DNA of 64,000 nucleotides from Clostridia bacterium (lineage in GTDB: Bacteria > Bacillota > Clostridia > Oscillospirales > Acutalibacteraceae). The translations under genes and the position numbers were made by a program. Shown here one piece after another: positions 36,938 to 46,140 of this stretch. Below the pieces are notes generated by a model. It saw only the letters and a program-made list of their open reading frames with translations, was not told where the DNA came from and did no database searches. The stretch lies in assembly GCA_017410605.1 (NCBI GenBank), contig JAFQQN010000021.1:107955-171954 (forward strand), given 5' to 3'. How positions within the stretch are numbered: position 1 is the first letter of the stretch; the number at the start of each line of letters is the position of its first letter.

Positions 36938-37012
36938 GGAGCTGCTAACCAGACTTGAACTGGTGACCTCATCCTTACCAAGGATGTGCTCTACCACCTG
37001 AGCCATAGCAGC
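36937..37012 (-). tRNA. tRNA-Thr (anticodon GGT)
   Basis: Full cloverleaf on the minus strand: acceptor GCTGCTA / TAGCAGC, D stem GCTC/GAGC, anticodon stem CATCC/GGATG around TTGGTAA (anticodon GGT), T stem CCAG with loop TTCAAGT, and a genome-encoded CCA. Confidence 0.96.
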
Positions 37013-37030
37013 ACATTTACAACGCTTGAT

Positions 37031-37059
37031 ATTATATATTATTTCACCTTGTTTGTCAA
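37031..37059 (-). promoter_or_regulatory. Promoter of tRNA-Thr
   Basis: Minus strand TTGACA (37059-37054), 17-base spacer, TATAAT (37036-37031): a perfect sigma-A consensus 19 bases before the tRNA. Confidence 0.85.
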
Positions 37060-37144
37060 GGGATTTTTTCAAATATTTTAATTTTTTTGTGGACTTGCAA
37101 AAAAACCATATTTCATACATAAACTCCTTTTGGAGGTTGGTTAT

Positions 37145-37855
37145 ATGATTTTTTCAATGATATACGGAATAATATCAAGCCTGTTTTATGTTGCATTGCA
37201 CCCAATAAACAACGGCGCCTTTCCAAAACCCCTTACACCTTTAGAGGAAAACAGATTAATAGAGCAAATGATTAAAGGCGAAAAAAATGCAAGAGATACT
37301 CTTATTGAGCATAATTTAAGATTGGTAGCTCATATAGTTAAAAAGTACAGTACAGAAAAAACCGAACAAGATGATTTAATTTCTATTGGCACCATCGGTC
37401 TTATTAAAGGAATTTCAACCTTTAACCCTACTAAGGGTATAAAACTTGCTACATATGTCGCACGTTGTATTGAAAACGAAATATTAATGCATTTTCGCAG
37501 TCTTAAAAAAACAGCACAGGATATTTCGATAAACGAGCCGATTGATACCGATAAAGACGGTAACGATTTAAGTCTTATTGATATAATTGCTGATGACAGC
37601 AATTTGATTGAAGATTTAGATTTAAGAATGAAAACCGAAAATTTAAAAAAATATATGAAACAGGTTTTAACCCCTAGAGAAAGACTGATAATTTCTTTGA
37701 GATTTGGGCTAGTGGGTGGCAAGGAATATACACAAAAAGAGGTTGCGCACAAGTTGGATATTTCTCGTTCTTATGTTTCTCGTTTAGAAAAAAAGGCTTT
37801 AATTAAACTTTATAATAGGTTTTGCGATAGTGATATAAATAGCCAAAACACATAA
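37145..37855 (+). CDS. sigK: Sporulation sigma factor SigK
   Basis: A 236-residue sigma factor of the late mother cell. It has the short hydrophobic pro-sequence (MIFSMIYGIISSLFYVALHP) removed in Bacillus by SpoIVFB, then AFPKPLTPLEENRLIEQM, LIEHNLRLVAHIVKKY, DLISIGTIGLIKGI, LATYVARCIENEILMHFR and region 4 KEVAHKLDISRSYVSRLEKKA. All are SigK-like. The gene is whole, with no skin-type insertion. GGAGG lies eight bases before the ATG at 37145; an upstream TTG is not needed. Confidence 0.92.
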   Translation: MIFSMIYGIISSLFYVALHPINNGAFPKPLTPLEENRLIEQMIKGEKNARDTLIEHNLRLVAHIVKKYSTEKTEQDDLISIGTIGLIKGISTFNPTKGIKLATYVARCIENEILMHFRSLKKTAQDISINEPIDTDKDGNDLSLIDIIADDSNLIEDLDLRMKTENLKKYMKQVLTPRERLIISLRFGLVGGKEYTQKEVAHKLDISRSYVSRLEKKALIKLYNRFCDSDINSQNT

Positions 37856-37885
37856 TAGATTTTGGTTAGGGAAAAGGAGAACAAT

Positions 37886-38170
37886 ATGGAAGAAAAGGTT
37901 ATTACAACAAAACTACAGCACAATGTGCTTATGGAGTCCAGGAGCAAATTGGTTTTATCCGGCGTAAAGGAGGTAGATTCCTTTGAAGAAGATAACGTTG
38001 TTCTTAAAACAACAAAGGGAAATCTTACCATACGTGGAAACGGAATGAAAATGGAAAGCTACAATAATGAGGTAGGCGATTTGGTTTTAAACGGAGATAT
38101 ATTTGCACTCGTTTATACAAACGATAAAGAAAACACAAGCGGCGGTTTTTTCAGCAGAATTTTTAAATAG
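37886..38170 (+). CDS. yabP: Sporulation protein YabP
   Basis: A 94-residue protein with ESRSKLVLSGVKEVDSFEEDNVVL and GNLTIRGNGMKMES, the conserved YabP pattern. It is a spore-coat assembly protein in Bacillus. It precedes yabQ, as in Bacillus. The ATG at 37886 follows GGAG by six bases. Confidence 0.92.
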   Translation: MEEKVITTKLQHNVLMESRSKLVLSGVKEVDSFEEDNVVLKTTKGNLTIRGNGMKMESYNNEVGDLVLNGDIFALVYTNDKENTSGGFFSRIFK

Positions 38171-38172
38171 CT

Positions 38173-38601
38173 ATGTGGGAGATAAATAATCTTCATCAAT
38201 GGGTTAGCTTTGCATTCAGCCTGGTTACAGGATTATTTTGCTGCATAATTTATGATATTTTTAGAATAGACAGACAGCTTTTCAAAAGGGGAAAAATAAC
38301 AGTTTTTTTGCAGGATTTATTAATATGGATAATTTATGCTTTAGTTATTTTTTCGTTAATGTTGCTCAGAACAAACGGGGAACCAAGATTTTATATCTTT
38401 TTAGGAAGCTTTATTGGTTTTACGGTATGCAGGTTGACCCTTTCCAGATTAACGACAATAGTGCTGACACCCATAAGGCGTTTTTCGGTATTTATAAGAA
38501 AAAAATATAATTTAAAAATAGAAATTATAGCTAAAACTTTGAATAAACGCTTCATTTTGACCAAAAAACCGTTAATTAATGAAAAAAACATAAAAAAATA
38601 A
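38173..38601 (+). CDS. yabQ: Sporulation protein YabQ
   Basis: A 142-residue membrane protein with four hydrophobic stretches in the first 110 residues and a basic tail. FCCIIYDIFRIDRQLFKRG after the first helix is YabQ-like. YabQ is needed for spore cortex formation in Bacillus. It starts two bases after yabP. Confidence 0.88.
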   Translation: MWEINNLHQWVSFAFSLVTGLFCCIIYDIFRIDRQLFKRGKITVFLQDLLIWIIYALVIFSLMLLRTNGEPRFYIFLGSFIGFTVCRLTLSRLTTIVLTPIRRFSVFIRKKYNLKIEIIAKTLNKRFILTKKPLINEKNIKK

Positions 38602-38620
38602 AATATTGTTAAAAAAACTC

Positions 38621-38649
38621 TTGAAATAAAGTTGTGCTATGTGTATAAT
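38621..38649 (+). promoter_or_regulatory. Promoter of divIC
   Basis: TTGAAA (38621-38626), 17-base spacer, TATAAT (38644-38649). It shows that an ATG at 38639 inside it cannot be the divIC start. It separates a constitutive divIC/S1 unit from the sporulation genes upstream. Confidence 0.75.
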
Positions 38650-38683
38650 TAAAACATATTTTAATGATTGGATGATGCACTTT

Positions 38684-38974
38684 ATGGCAGTCGCACAAAA
38701 CGGCCGCAAAAGCATTATTTTAAGAATTGTCTTGCTTGTTTTTGCAGTTTATTCAATAATTTCTCTTTTTAATCTTCAAATTCAGTTGGTTGAACTTAAA
38801 CAAGAACTAAGCGATAACATTGCTATAAAAGAAGCAACAGAGCTTGAAGTGGCAGAAATGGTTCGTCTTTTAGACAGCGGAACCGAAGCCCAACTTATTG
38901 AAAAAGCAGCCAGAGAACGTTTGGGCTATGTTTATCCTGAAGAACAAATTCATATTGACCTTTCGGGTCAATAA
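38684..38974 (+). CDS. divIC: Septum formation initiator DivIC/FtsB-like
   Basis: About 96 residues: a short cytoplasmic start, one membrane helix (IILRIVLLVFAVYSIISLF), a coiled coil (QIQLVELKQELSDNIAI...) and ERLGYVYPEEQIHIDL, the DivIC ending. It acts in the divisome with FtsL. Starts at 38672, 38675 or 38684; the last has GGATGA at suitable spacing. Confidence 0.88.
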   Translation: MAVAQNGRKSIILRIVLLVFAVYSIISLFNLQIQLVELKQELSDNIAIKEATELEVAEMVRLLDSGTEAQLIEKAARERLGYVYPEEQIHIDLSGQ

Positions 38975-39011
38975 TTATAACCGCTATAAAAGCAAACCAT
39001 AAGGAGGATTA

Positions 39012-39464
39012 TTGCTTAATATGCAGCCAAAAGTAGGAGATTTAGTAGAAGGTAAGATTACAGGTATTACAAAATTTGGTGTTTTTGTAGATATTGGTGA
39101 TAGCTGCACCGGAATGGTACATATTTCTGAGGTAGCACGTACCTATGTTAACGAAATTACCGATTTTGTTAAAATTGGCGATACTGTAAAAACTAAGGTT
39201 TTAGCCATTGCTGAAGATGGTAAAATAAGCCTTAGCATTAAACGCGCTTTAGAGGAAACTGAACCTAAGGAACGTCCACGCCGTAAAACTTTTGCACCAC
39301 CCAAGCCCGACAATTCATTTGTTTGGACTTCGGCTAAAAATGAAAGTGCTTCTTTTGAAGATATGCTTAATAAATTCAAGCAAACAAGTGATGAAAAGTT
39401 TTCTGATCTTAAAAGAAAGAATTTAGATGTGCGTCGCCCTAAGCGCGGAGCACCCATGAAATAA
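39012..39464 (+). CDS. yabR: S1 RNA-binding domain protein (YabR-like)
   Basis: About 150 residues: an S1 domain (about 6-75; VGDLVEGKITGITKFGVFVDI and GMVHISEVA, SLSIKRA) and a basic, Pro-rich disordered tail. It matches YabR/general stress protein 13, following divIC as in Bacillus. The TTG at 39012 is four bases behind AGGAGG; the ATG at 39021 is 13 behind, so the start is open. Confidence 0.92.
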   Translation: MLNMQPKVGDLVEGKITGITKFGVFVDIGDSCTGMVHISEVARTYVNEITDFVKIGDTVKTKVLAIAEDGKISLSIKRALEETEPKERPRRKTFAPPKPDNSFVWTSAKNESASFEDMLNKFKQTSDEKFSDLKRKNLDVRRPKRGAPMK

Positions 39465-39471
39465 AAATTTG

Positions 39472-39502
39472 GGCAGGCATATTTTAAAATGCCTGCCTTT
39501 GT
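39472..39502 (+). terminator. Probable terminator after S1 protein gene
   Basis: GGCAGGCAT / ATGCCTGCC (39472-39480, 39489-39497) followed by a moderate T-rich stretch. Confidence 0.65.
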
Positions 39503-39532
39503 TGATATTTGTGAATAATTGAGGTAATTTTA

Positions 39533-40375
39533 ATGCGTTCTTTTAATGTTAAGCTAATTACACAGGCAGTTAAGGATTTGTTTATCGAAACAAATAATGT
39601 TCTGCCTGAGGATATTATTTATGCAATATCAAATAGCCGTAAAAATGAAACAAACTCGCTTGCTTGTTCTACATTAGATACATTGCTTTTAAATGTTGAG
39701 GCGGCAAAAGAAATAAATGTTCCAATCTGCCAGGATACAGGGATGGCTGTTGTTTTTCTTAAAATAGGACAAGAAGTTTTTCTTGAGGGCGGTAATTTGA
39801 ATGAGGCGGTTAACGAGGGTGTCAGGTTGGCTTATGCTGACGGTTATTTGAGAAAATCGGTTGTTGCTGACCCGTTGAACAGAACAAATACCGGTGATAA
39901 CACCCCGGCCATTATTCATACCGAAATTGTGCCCGGTGATAGAATTGAAATAACGGCCGCGCCTAAGGGTTTTGGCAGTGAAAATATGAGCGGTGTTAAA
40001 ATGTTAACCCCCTCCGCTGGAAGAGAAGGCGTTATAAGGGCGGTTATGGATATTGTAAAATCGGCCGGAAGTAACCCCTGTCCGCCTATGGTTGTTGGTG
40101 TTGGAATTGGCGGTGACTTTGAACAGGTTGCAATTATGTCTAAAAAAGCCTTGTGCCGTCCGCTGAATGTTAAAAATTCTAATCCTTTTTACGCTCAGCT
40201 TGAACAGGAGCTTTTAGAAAAAATAAACAGCCTTGGCATTGGCCCTCAGGGCTTTGGCGGAAATACTACTGCGCTTGGTGTTAATATTGAATATGGCCCG
40301 ACCCATATTGCAGGACTTCCGGTTGCGGTTAATATTGGCTGTCACGTGACAAGGCATAAAACAATTATTTTATAG
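39533..40375 (+). CDS. Fumarate hydratase class I, alpha subunit
   Basis: A 280-residue iron-sulfur hydro-lyase subunit (FumA/TtdA N-terminal type). The conserved stretches are VPICQDTGMAVVF, GNTTALGVNIEYGPTHIAGLPVAVN-like ending and GCHVTRH; the three conserved Cys are in ICQDTG, NPCPPM and IGCH. The class needs a beta subunit, normally the next gene; here the next gene is an RNA methyltransferase. It may pair with a beta subunit elsewhere. It would feed fumarate/malate, relevant to the malic enzyme downstream. Confidence 0.92.
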   Translation: MRSFNVKLITQAVKDLFIETNNVLPEDIIYAISNSRKNETNSLACSTLDTLLLNVEAAKEINVPICQDTGMAVVFLKIGQEVFLEGGNLNEAVNEGVRLAYADGYLRKSVVADPLNRTNTGDNTPAIIHTEIVPGDRIEITAAPKGFGSENMSGVKMLTPSAGREGVIRAVMDIVKSAGSNPCPPMVVGVGIGGDFEQVAIMSKKALCRPLNVKNSNPFYAQLEQELLEKINSLGIGPQGFGGNTTALGVNIEYGPTHIAGLPVAVNIGCHVTRHKTIIL

Positions 40376-40387
40376 GGAATATGTGTA

Positions 40388-41521
40388 ATGAAAGTTTATA
40401 AAATGGTAGCCCCGTGTATGTTCGGTGTTGAGGGTATTCTTGCTGACGAATTAAAACGTCTTGGGGCATTAAATGTTAAAAGCGAAAACGGAAGGGTCTT
40501 TTTTGAAGGTGACTGTAACATTCTTGCCGCCGCTAATATTAACCTTCGTACTGCCGAAAGGGTAATTCTAATTGTTGGTATGTTTAAGGCAACCACATTT
40601 GAAGAACTTTTCGAAAACACAACACACCTTCCGTGGGAAGATTTTATAGGAAGTAAAGATGCTTTCCCGGTAACTGGGTACAGCATTTCTTCTCAGCTTC
40701 ACAGTGTGCCGGATTGTCAGGCTATTATAAAAAAGGCTATCGTAAAAAGGCTTTCCGGAAAATATAGTATCTCTTGGTTTGAAGAAATCGGCCCTGTGCA
40801 TAAAATAAGGTTTTCTATTCAGAAAAACAACATTCTTGTGGGCATTGATACTTCCGGTGAAGGTCTACATAAAAGGGGGTATAGGGCAAACTCTCTTCTA
40901 GCACCTATAAAAGAAACCCTAGCAGCCGCAATGTGTTACACAGCTAGAATTTACCCTGATACTATGCTGTATGACCCGTTTTGCGGTTCGGGAACAATTT
41001 TAATTGAAAGTGCATTAATGGCTAAAAATATTGCACCGGGAATTAGAAGGTATTTTTCGGCTGAAAAGTTTTCAGAAGAATTTAAAACAGCTTTTGCTGC
41101 CAAGCGTAAAGAGGCTATCGATAAAATTCAGCAAAATGTAGAGTTTAGAGCCTTTGGAAGTGATATTGATAAGGCGGCTGTAGATTTAACCTTGCAGAAT
41201 GCTAAAAAAGCCGGTGTTTCAGATGTTATTTCTGCTAAGGCTTGTGATGTTAAAAATTTTGTTCTGCCTGAAGACAGAATGCTTTTAATCACTAACCCAC
41301 CATATGGTGAAAGACTTTTAGATATTGAAAATGCTCAAAAGCTTTACAGCGTTATGGGCGAGAAATTCGAAAGGTTACAGGGTAAAAAATACTTTATTAT
41401 CAGCCCAAATGACGATTTTGAAAGTTTTTTCGGTCGCCCGGCCGACAAAAGAAGAAAGCTGTATAACGGTATGATTAAATGTCAGCTTTATATGTATTTT
41501 AAAAACGAATTTCGGAAGTGA
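40388..41521 (+). CDS. THUMP-domain 23S rRNA guanine-N2 methyltransferase (RlmL/YpsC-like)
   Basis: A 377-residue protein: ferredoxin-like/THUMP N-terminus (about 1-160) and a Rossmann methyltransferase (DPFCGSGTILIESA, the SAM loop, and ITNPPYGERL, the catalytic NPPY). It is typical of the YpsC/RlmL family that methylates 23S rRNA. The stop overlaps or abuts the lipid-kinase start region. Confidence 0.93.
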   Translation: MKVYKMVAPCMFGVEGILADELKRLGALNVKSENGRVFFEGDCNILAAANINLRTAERVILIVGMFKATTFEELFENTTHLPWEDFIGSKDAFPVTGYSISSQLHSVPDCQAIIKKAIVKRLSGKYSISWFEEIGPVHKIRFSIQKNNILVGIDTSGEGLHKRGYRANSLLAPIKETLAAAMCYTARIYPDTMLYDPFCGSGTILIESALMAKNIAPGIRRYFSAEKFSEEFKTAFAAKRKEAIDKIQQNVEFRAFGSDIDKAAVDLTLQNAKKAGVSDVISAKACDVKNFVLPEDRMLLITNPPYGERLLDIENAQKLYSVMGEKFERLQGKKYFIISPNDDFESFFGRPADKRRKLYNGMIKCQLYMYFKNEFRK

Positions 41522-41526
41522 TAAGT

Positions 41527-42474
41527 TTGAAATATGCTTTTATAGTTAACCCCATAGCAGGAAAAAAGACCAAACAAAGTGATTTTGTTGACGCGGTTGA
41601 AAAGTATTTTGCTGAAAATGGTGGAGAATATGAAATATATTTTACCACCGGCCGTTTAGATGCTATGAGATATGCTAAAGAATTGGCTCAAAGCGGTGAA
41701 AATTTACGGATTTATGCCTGTGGGGGAGAGGGCACTGCTTTTGAGGTGCTTAACGGGATTATAGGTTACAAAAATGTGAGTATGGGGGTTGTGCCCTGTG
41801 GCTCTGCTAATGACTTTATTTCATATTTTTCTGATAAGAGTTTGTTTTTAGATGTTCCGGCTCAGGTTGACGGCGAAGAGATTGAAATAGACCTCATTAA
41901 GGTAGGGGACAAGTATGCTATGAATTCCTGCTCGGTAGGTATGGACGCTATGGTAGCGGCTAATATGTCTAAGTTTAAATCTTGGCCTTTTGTTAGCGGA
42001 AAAATGGCATATATATTAGCTCTTGTTTATACTCTTTTCAGTAAACTTGGGGTAAAACTAACCGTCTGCCTTGATGATGGGAAAAAAATTATTGAAAAGA
42101 AAGCCCTTTTTGCAGTGATAGCTAATGCACCTTTTTATGGTGGCGGTTTTTATCCTACCCCGGATGCGAAGCCGTTTGACGGGGAGCTTGATTTTTCTGT
42201 TATATCGGTGGTTTCAAGGTTCAAAATTCTTTCCTTGTTAGATGAATACCGTGCCGGAACGCATATAAAACTTCCAAAGCTTTGCGAATACGGTCTTTGT
42301 AATAAGGCTGTTATTACAGCTGATAGACAGGTGCCGGTTAATATGGACGGTGAGATTGTTTTTGCTCAAAAATCAGAATTTGAAATTTGTAAAAGCGCCC
42401 TAAAGCTTATTTTGCCTAAAACTATTTCAGATGTTTGGAAGAAAAGGGCAGATTCTTATAAAACGTTGGCTTAA
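41527..42474 (+). CDS. Diacylglycerol kinase-family lipid/sphingosine kinase
   Basis: A 315-residue DAGK catalytic-domain protein. FIVNPIAGKKTKQ starts the domain; the ATP loop is YACGGEGTAFEVLNGI (GGDG replaced by GGEG) and GVVPCGSANDFISYF. It probably phosphorylates a lipid such as diacylglycerol. The altered GGEG and AFEV reduce confidence in activity. I choose TTG 41527 behind GGAAGTGA. Confidence 0.85.
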   Translation: MKYAFIVNPIAGKKTKQSDFVDAVEKYFAENGGEYEIYFTTGRLDAMRYAKELAQSGENLRIYACGGEGTAFEVLNGIIGYKNVSMGVVPCGSANDFISYFSDKSLFLDVPAQVDGEEIEIDLIKVGDKYAMNSCSVGMDAMVAANMSKFKSWPFVSGKMAYILALVYTLFSKLGVKLTVCLDDGKKIIEKKALFAVIANAPFYGGGFYPTPDAKPFDGELDFSVISVVSRFKILSLLDEYRAGTHIKLPKLCEYGLCNKAVITADRQVPVNMDGEIVFAQKSEFEICKSALKLILPKTISDVWKKRADSYKTLA

Positions 42475-42484
42475 TTAAAAAATT

Positions 42485-42523
42485 AATGCAGTACACTTTT
42501 TCGGTGTACTGCATTTTTTGTAA
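42485..42523. terminator. Bidirectional terminator between lipid kinase and DUF4380-like gene
   Basis: AATGCAGTACAC / GTGTACTGCATT (42485-42496, 42504-42515), flanked by A and T runs. Confidence 0.88.
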
Positions 42524-42525
42524 GA

Positions 42526-43458
42526 TTATTTAAGGCTTGTAACAAACTTTTCGATAGAGTCGTTATCTTTTGCGTCAATTTCGCAAGGCTTTTTGAACAT
42601 CGTCCAGGTTTCCTTGTGAGTGGCAACCTCACCGGGCACCATTTCTTTTTGCTCAGAAAGGGTTTCAAGCTCTGTGAAAATACCGCAAGAATAGGTTTCC
42701 ATTGAAACACCGCCATCGGGGTAACGGCCGTCGGGGTGATTTGGATAATATTTGTTTTTAAACACACTGTTGCCAACAACATAATAGGCAGTGCCTTCAT
42801 TTAAATCAAAACCAAATTTCATTGCTGTGTCTGTTTTTGGGTTTTGTTTAAGGGTGAAGTATTTTTTGCCGAAGAAAATTCGGTCATCGCTAAGGTCGGT
42901 GTAAGACCAAACGGAAATCGTACGGTTGTGAAGAAGCCCCGTATCATTGGTGTTAAGTGGAACAATCAAAAGGCCGTTCTTTTCGCATACAGACAAAGCC
43001 CAAATTGCTATATCCTGAATTTTGTCAGAAATATTTTTAATGCTATGAATAACATCCATAGTAGGCTCGTTATCCTTCATAATAAGCTCAATACTCATAG
43101 CCTGGCCGTTTTCAGTGTGAGGGTCGGGCGTTAAAACAACACCGTGTTCAGTGAGCGTAACATCTACCGGCTTACAGTCGGGGTAATAGGTATCAGGCAT
43201 TTTTTCAGGAGAAGCCCAAAGCCTGTGACCGCCATAATTGTTCCAAACAGCACCCTTGTAAAAATGCTTGTCAAACAATTCGTTGGTTACCGGTTCAAAC
43301 TCGTCTTTAGCGGTGTTCATAATATTTTCTTCGCCCACAAAACCAAAATAAATAATTCTTGGGCCTATTTCGGTGGTAGCAATAGCTTCAATAATACCGT
43401 TGGAAAGCTTAATGCATTTTCCGTAATTTTTAAATTGTATAGTTGTTTTTTCTACCAT
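42526..43458 (-). CDS. Aldose-epimerase-like beta-sandwich protein (DUF4380-like)
   Basis: A 310-residue protein with the galactose-mutarotase-like fold suggested by TTEIGPRIIYFGF near the start, WNNYGGHRLWASPE, then ESYSCGIF-like METYSCGIFTELE at the end. No signal peptide. The function is unknown; an epimerase or carbohydrate-recognition role is a guess. It stands alone. Confidence 0.65.
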   Translation of the reverse strand: MVEKTTIQFKNYGKCIKLSNGIIEAIATTEIGPRIIYFGFVGEENIMNTAKDEFEPVTNELFDKHFYKGAVWNNYGGHRLWASPEKMPDTYYPDCKPVDVTLTEHGVVLTPDPHTENGQAMSIELIMKDNEPTMDVIHSIKNISDKIQDIAIWALSVCEKNGLLIVPLNTNDTGLLHNRTISVWSYTDLSDDRIFFGKKYFTLKQNPKTDTAMKFGFDLNEGTAYYVVGNSVFKNKYYPNHPDGRYPDGGVSMETYSCGIFTELETLSEQKEMVPGEVATHKETWTMFKKPCEIDAKDNDSIEKFVTSLK

Positions 43459-43469
43459 TTTTATCGCTC

Positions 43470-44663
43470 CTAAAAAGTTTTATATAACCTAGAGGTGTAG
43501 TCAGTCTTTCCCTCGGTAGGTTTATTTAACATTAGTGAATATATATCCCCGGCACTAACTTCAAGAGAGGTGAAGGGCTTACTGTCGGGTGATAGACGCT
43601 CGGCGTCTTTTAAAGATGCAATGACGAAAAGTGAAGATTTTCCCTTGGCTGCGGCTAAAATTTCAGCCCCTTTTTCGTTCATTGCCAATACTCGTATATA
43701 GGGCGCTCTGCGAAGCCTCAGCCCTGAGGAAACACCAAGATAAGAAGAAAGAATAATTCTTCTGAGCCTTGCATGGGTGTACCTTTTAGACTTAACCGCA
43801 TTAATTATATCATCTAAGTATGAAAACCTGTTGGCTGCTAAAATTATTCTGTTTTCCAGACCCTCAGAAACATCAGGTGCATTTTTTAGTTTTTCGGGGG
43901 TTATGGTTCGTAGGTGGGCAACAATTGCCCGTTCTAAAAGAGAATAATCAGCAACTTTTCCCGCTTCTGCTTCTGCCTTTAAAACTTCATATGACGACTT
44001 CGGCATATAATTTAATAACTCTGCAGGGCAGGTTTTAAACTTCTCCCGTAAAAGGGAAGCACTGCAAATGTTATCCACAGCGGAAATTGAATCGTGCTGA
44101 GCACCAAAGCGCTTAACGGCATAAAAATCTAAATCAGCATTAAGGCGCTTTGCCGCCATAATATATTCGGTTGCAAGAGTATCATTAGGTGTGGTTAGAA
44201 CCGAAAGAGCATCACTGTCAGCCAACTGCTCAGCGGCAGTTTGCCTGGCAGTGGCAAAGGAAACGCCCGATTTTAGCTGTTCCTTTAAAAGTTCAGGCAT
44301 TTTTTCATTATTCAAAATCTCGGCAGCAGATTTTATCTTTTGGGTATTACCGCATTCACTACCGAAGCAAATAGTATCTATAACGCCAAGACTGTTTAAT
44401 ATATCTATTGCACCGTTGGCAAAAAACATTGCAGTAGAAATGCTATAGGGTAGAGGAAGTTCTAAAATAAGATCGGCACCGCTTAAAACTGCAGCCTTAG
44501 CGCGTGCAAATTTTGAAATAATAGCTGGTTCGCCACGCTGCACAAAGTTGCCGCTCATAACACATACGACGCCGCTTGCACCGGCATCACGTACAGAATT
44601 TATTAAATGTAAATGACCGTTGTGAAAAGGGTTAAACTCAGCAACAACACCGCAAACCTGCAA
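43470..44663 (-). CDS. tmcAL: tRNA(Met) cytidine acetate ligase TmcAL
   Basis: A 397-residue nucleotidyltransferase-fold protein (old name YlbM). The ATP site is GVVAEFNPFHNGHLHLI (HxGH), then VVCVMSGNFVQRGEPAIISKFARA and ADLILELPLPYSIS. TmcAL activates acetate with ATP and acetylates C34 of elongator tRNA-Met. It is divergent from ackA, which also handles acetate, a recurring clostridial neighbourhood. Confidence 0.95.
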   Translation of the reverse strand: MQVCGVVAEFNPFHNGHLHLINSVRDAGASGVVCVMSGNFVQRGEPAIISKFARAKAAVLSGADLILELPLPYSISTAMFFANGAIDILNSLGVIDTICFGSECGNTQKIKSAAEILNNEKMPELLKEQLKSGVSFATARQTAAEQLADSDALSVLTTPNDTLATEYIMAAKRLNADLDFYAVKRFGAQHDSISAVDNICSASLLREKFKTCPAELLNYMPKSSYEVLKAEAEAGKVADYSLLERAIVAHLRTITPEKLKNAPDVSEGLENRIILAANRFSYLDDIINAVKSKRYTHARLRRIILSSYLGVSSGLRLRRAPYIRVLAMNEKGAEILAAAKGKSSLFVIASLKDAERLSPDSKPFTSLEVSAGDIYSLMLNKPTEGKTDYTSRLYKTF

Positions 44664-44732
44664 AAAACCACCCCAAACTTGTAAATAACCTAAAATTTAC
44701 TTAAAAAATATGCAAATATAGACATAAAAGAC

Positions 44733-44761
44733 TTGAAAAAAAGGCTTTAATAATGTATTAT
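44733..44761 (+). promoter_or_regulatory. Promoter upstream of ackA
   Basis: TTGAAA (44733-44738), 17-base spacer, TATTAT (44756-44761). It lies about 160 bases before ackA, so the mRNA would have a long leader. I recognise no riboswitch in it. Confidence 0.55.
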
Positions 44762-44919
44762 AATAAATTGGAAGAAATTGAATTTTGGTATAATTATTAT
44801 GACGGTTATAGTTAACCTAAAATCGTTTCGATGAACCACAATCATTATAATATACCTTCAGTTTCAGGTCAATACTTTTTTATATTAAATGCCAATTTAT
44901 GGCGGAATGGAGTATAGTT

Positions 44920-46122
44920 ATGAAGATTTTGGTAGTAAATGCAGGTAGCTCTTCTTTAAAGTATCAGCTTATTGATATGGAAAATGAGCAGGTTCTTGCA
45001 AAGGGTAACTGTGAAAGAATTGGTTCAATGGCTCTTTTGACCCACAAAACCGGTGATAAAAAGGTTGAGGTTGAAAAAGAAATGCCTACCCATAGCGAGG
45101 CATTAGACGCCGTTATGAAGGCTCTTACTTCAGGTGAAGGCAAGGTTATTGATTCCCTTTCTGAAATTACAGCAGTTGGTCACCGTGTTGTTCAGGGTGG
45201 TTCTGAGTTTACCGCTTCTACAATTATTAACGATGATGTTATGGCAGCCATTAAGCGCTGCATTCCTCTTGCACCTCTTCATAACCCTGCAAACATTCTT
45301 GGTATTGAGGCTTGTACCAATGTTTTAGGTAAAGAGATTCCTCAGGTGGCAGTGTTTGATACAGCTTTCCATGCTTCAATGCCCTCTAAAGCATATCTTT
45401 ATGGTATTCCTTATGAATATTATGAAAAATATGAAATTCGCCGTTACGGTTTCCACGGAACTTCTCACCGTTTTGTTAGCCAAAAGGTTGCCGACCTTAT
45501 GGGCAAAGATATTAAGGACCTTAAGATTATTACCTGTCACCTTGGCAATGGTGCTTCTATTGCTGCTGTAAACGGTGGTATTTCTGTAGATACCACAATG
45601 GGCCTTACACCACTTGACGGATTTATGATGGGTACAAGAAGCGGTTCATTAGACCCCTCTGTTGTTACCTTTATTCAGAAGAATGAAAACCTTTCCGCAG
45701 ACGAAATGGATAGCATCCTTAATAAAAAATCCGGTGTTTTGGGTATTTCCGGTGTTTCTAATGATAACCGCGATGTTTGCGAAGCTGCCTCTAACGGTAA
45801 CGAACGCGCAAAACTTGCTATTGAAATGCAGAATTATCAGATTATTAAATATATTGGTGCTTATGCTGCCGCTATGAACGGTATTGATGCTATTGCCTTT
45901 ACCGGCGGTATTGGTGAAAATAACTATGATATTCGAGAAGCAGTTTGTGATAGCCTTACATATTTAGGTGTTGAGCTTGATAAGAAATTTAACCTTGAAA
46001 ACGCTCATATCAGAGGAAATGATATTAAAATTTCAACCGCTGATTCAAAGGTTGCTGTTTTTGCTGTTTCTACAGACGAAGAAATGGTTATAGCAAAGGA
46101 TACGTTAGAGCTTGTAAAATAG
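44920..46122 (+). CDS. ackA: Acetate kinase
   Basis: A 400-residue ASKHA-fold kinase making ATP from acetyl phosphate. Seen are VNAGSSSLKYQL, VGHRVVQGGSEF, AVFDTAFHASMP, YGFHGTSHRFV, ITCHLGNGASIAAVNGG, GLMMGTR-like MMGTRSGSLDP and FTGGIGEN. The ATG at 44920 follows GGAG and gives the usual length. Confidence 0.97.
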   Translation: MKILVVNAGSSSLKYQLIDMENEQVLAKGNCERIGSMALLTHKTGDKKVEVEKEMPTHSEALDAVMKALTSGEGKVIDSLSEITAVGHRVVQGGSEFTASTIINDDVMAAIKRCIPLAPLHNPANILGIEACTNVLGKEIPQVAVFDTAFHASMPSKAYLYGIPYEYYEKYEIRRYGFHGTSHRFVSQKVADLMGKDIKDLKIITCHLGNGASIAAVNGGISVDTTMGLTPLDGFMMGTRSGSLDPSVVTFIQKNENLSADEMDSILNKKSGVLGISGVSNDNRDVCEAASNGNERAKLAIEMQNYQIIKYIGAYAAAMNGIDAIAFTGGIGENNYDIREAVCDSLTYLGVELDKKFNLENAHIRGNDIKISTADSKVAVFAVSTDEEMVIAKDTLELVK

Positions 46123-46140
46123 TTTTAAGGAGTTTGTGTT

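Noticed and set aside
36866..37120. An 84-codon minus-strand frame
   Set aside because: It covers the tRNA-Thr gene, its terminator and its promoter.
37105..37122. A CATACATA box before sigK that resembles a sigma-E -10 element
   Set aside because: No matching -35 element at the required distance, so a sporulation promoter cannot be supported from sequence alone.
37145..37855. A skin-like interruption of sigK
   Set aside because: The reading frame is whole from pro-sequence to region 4.
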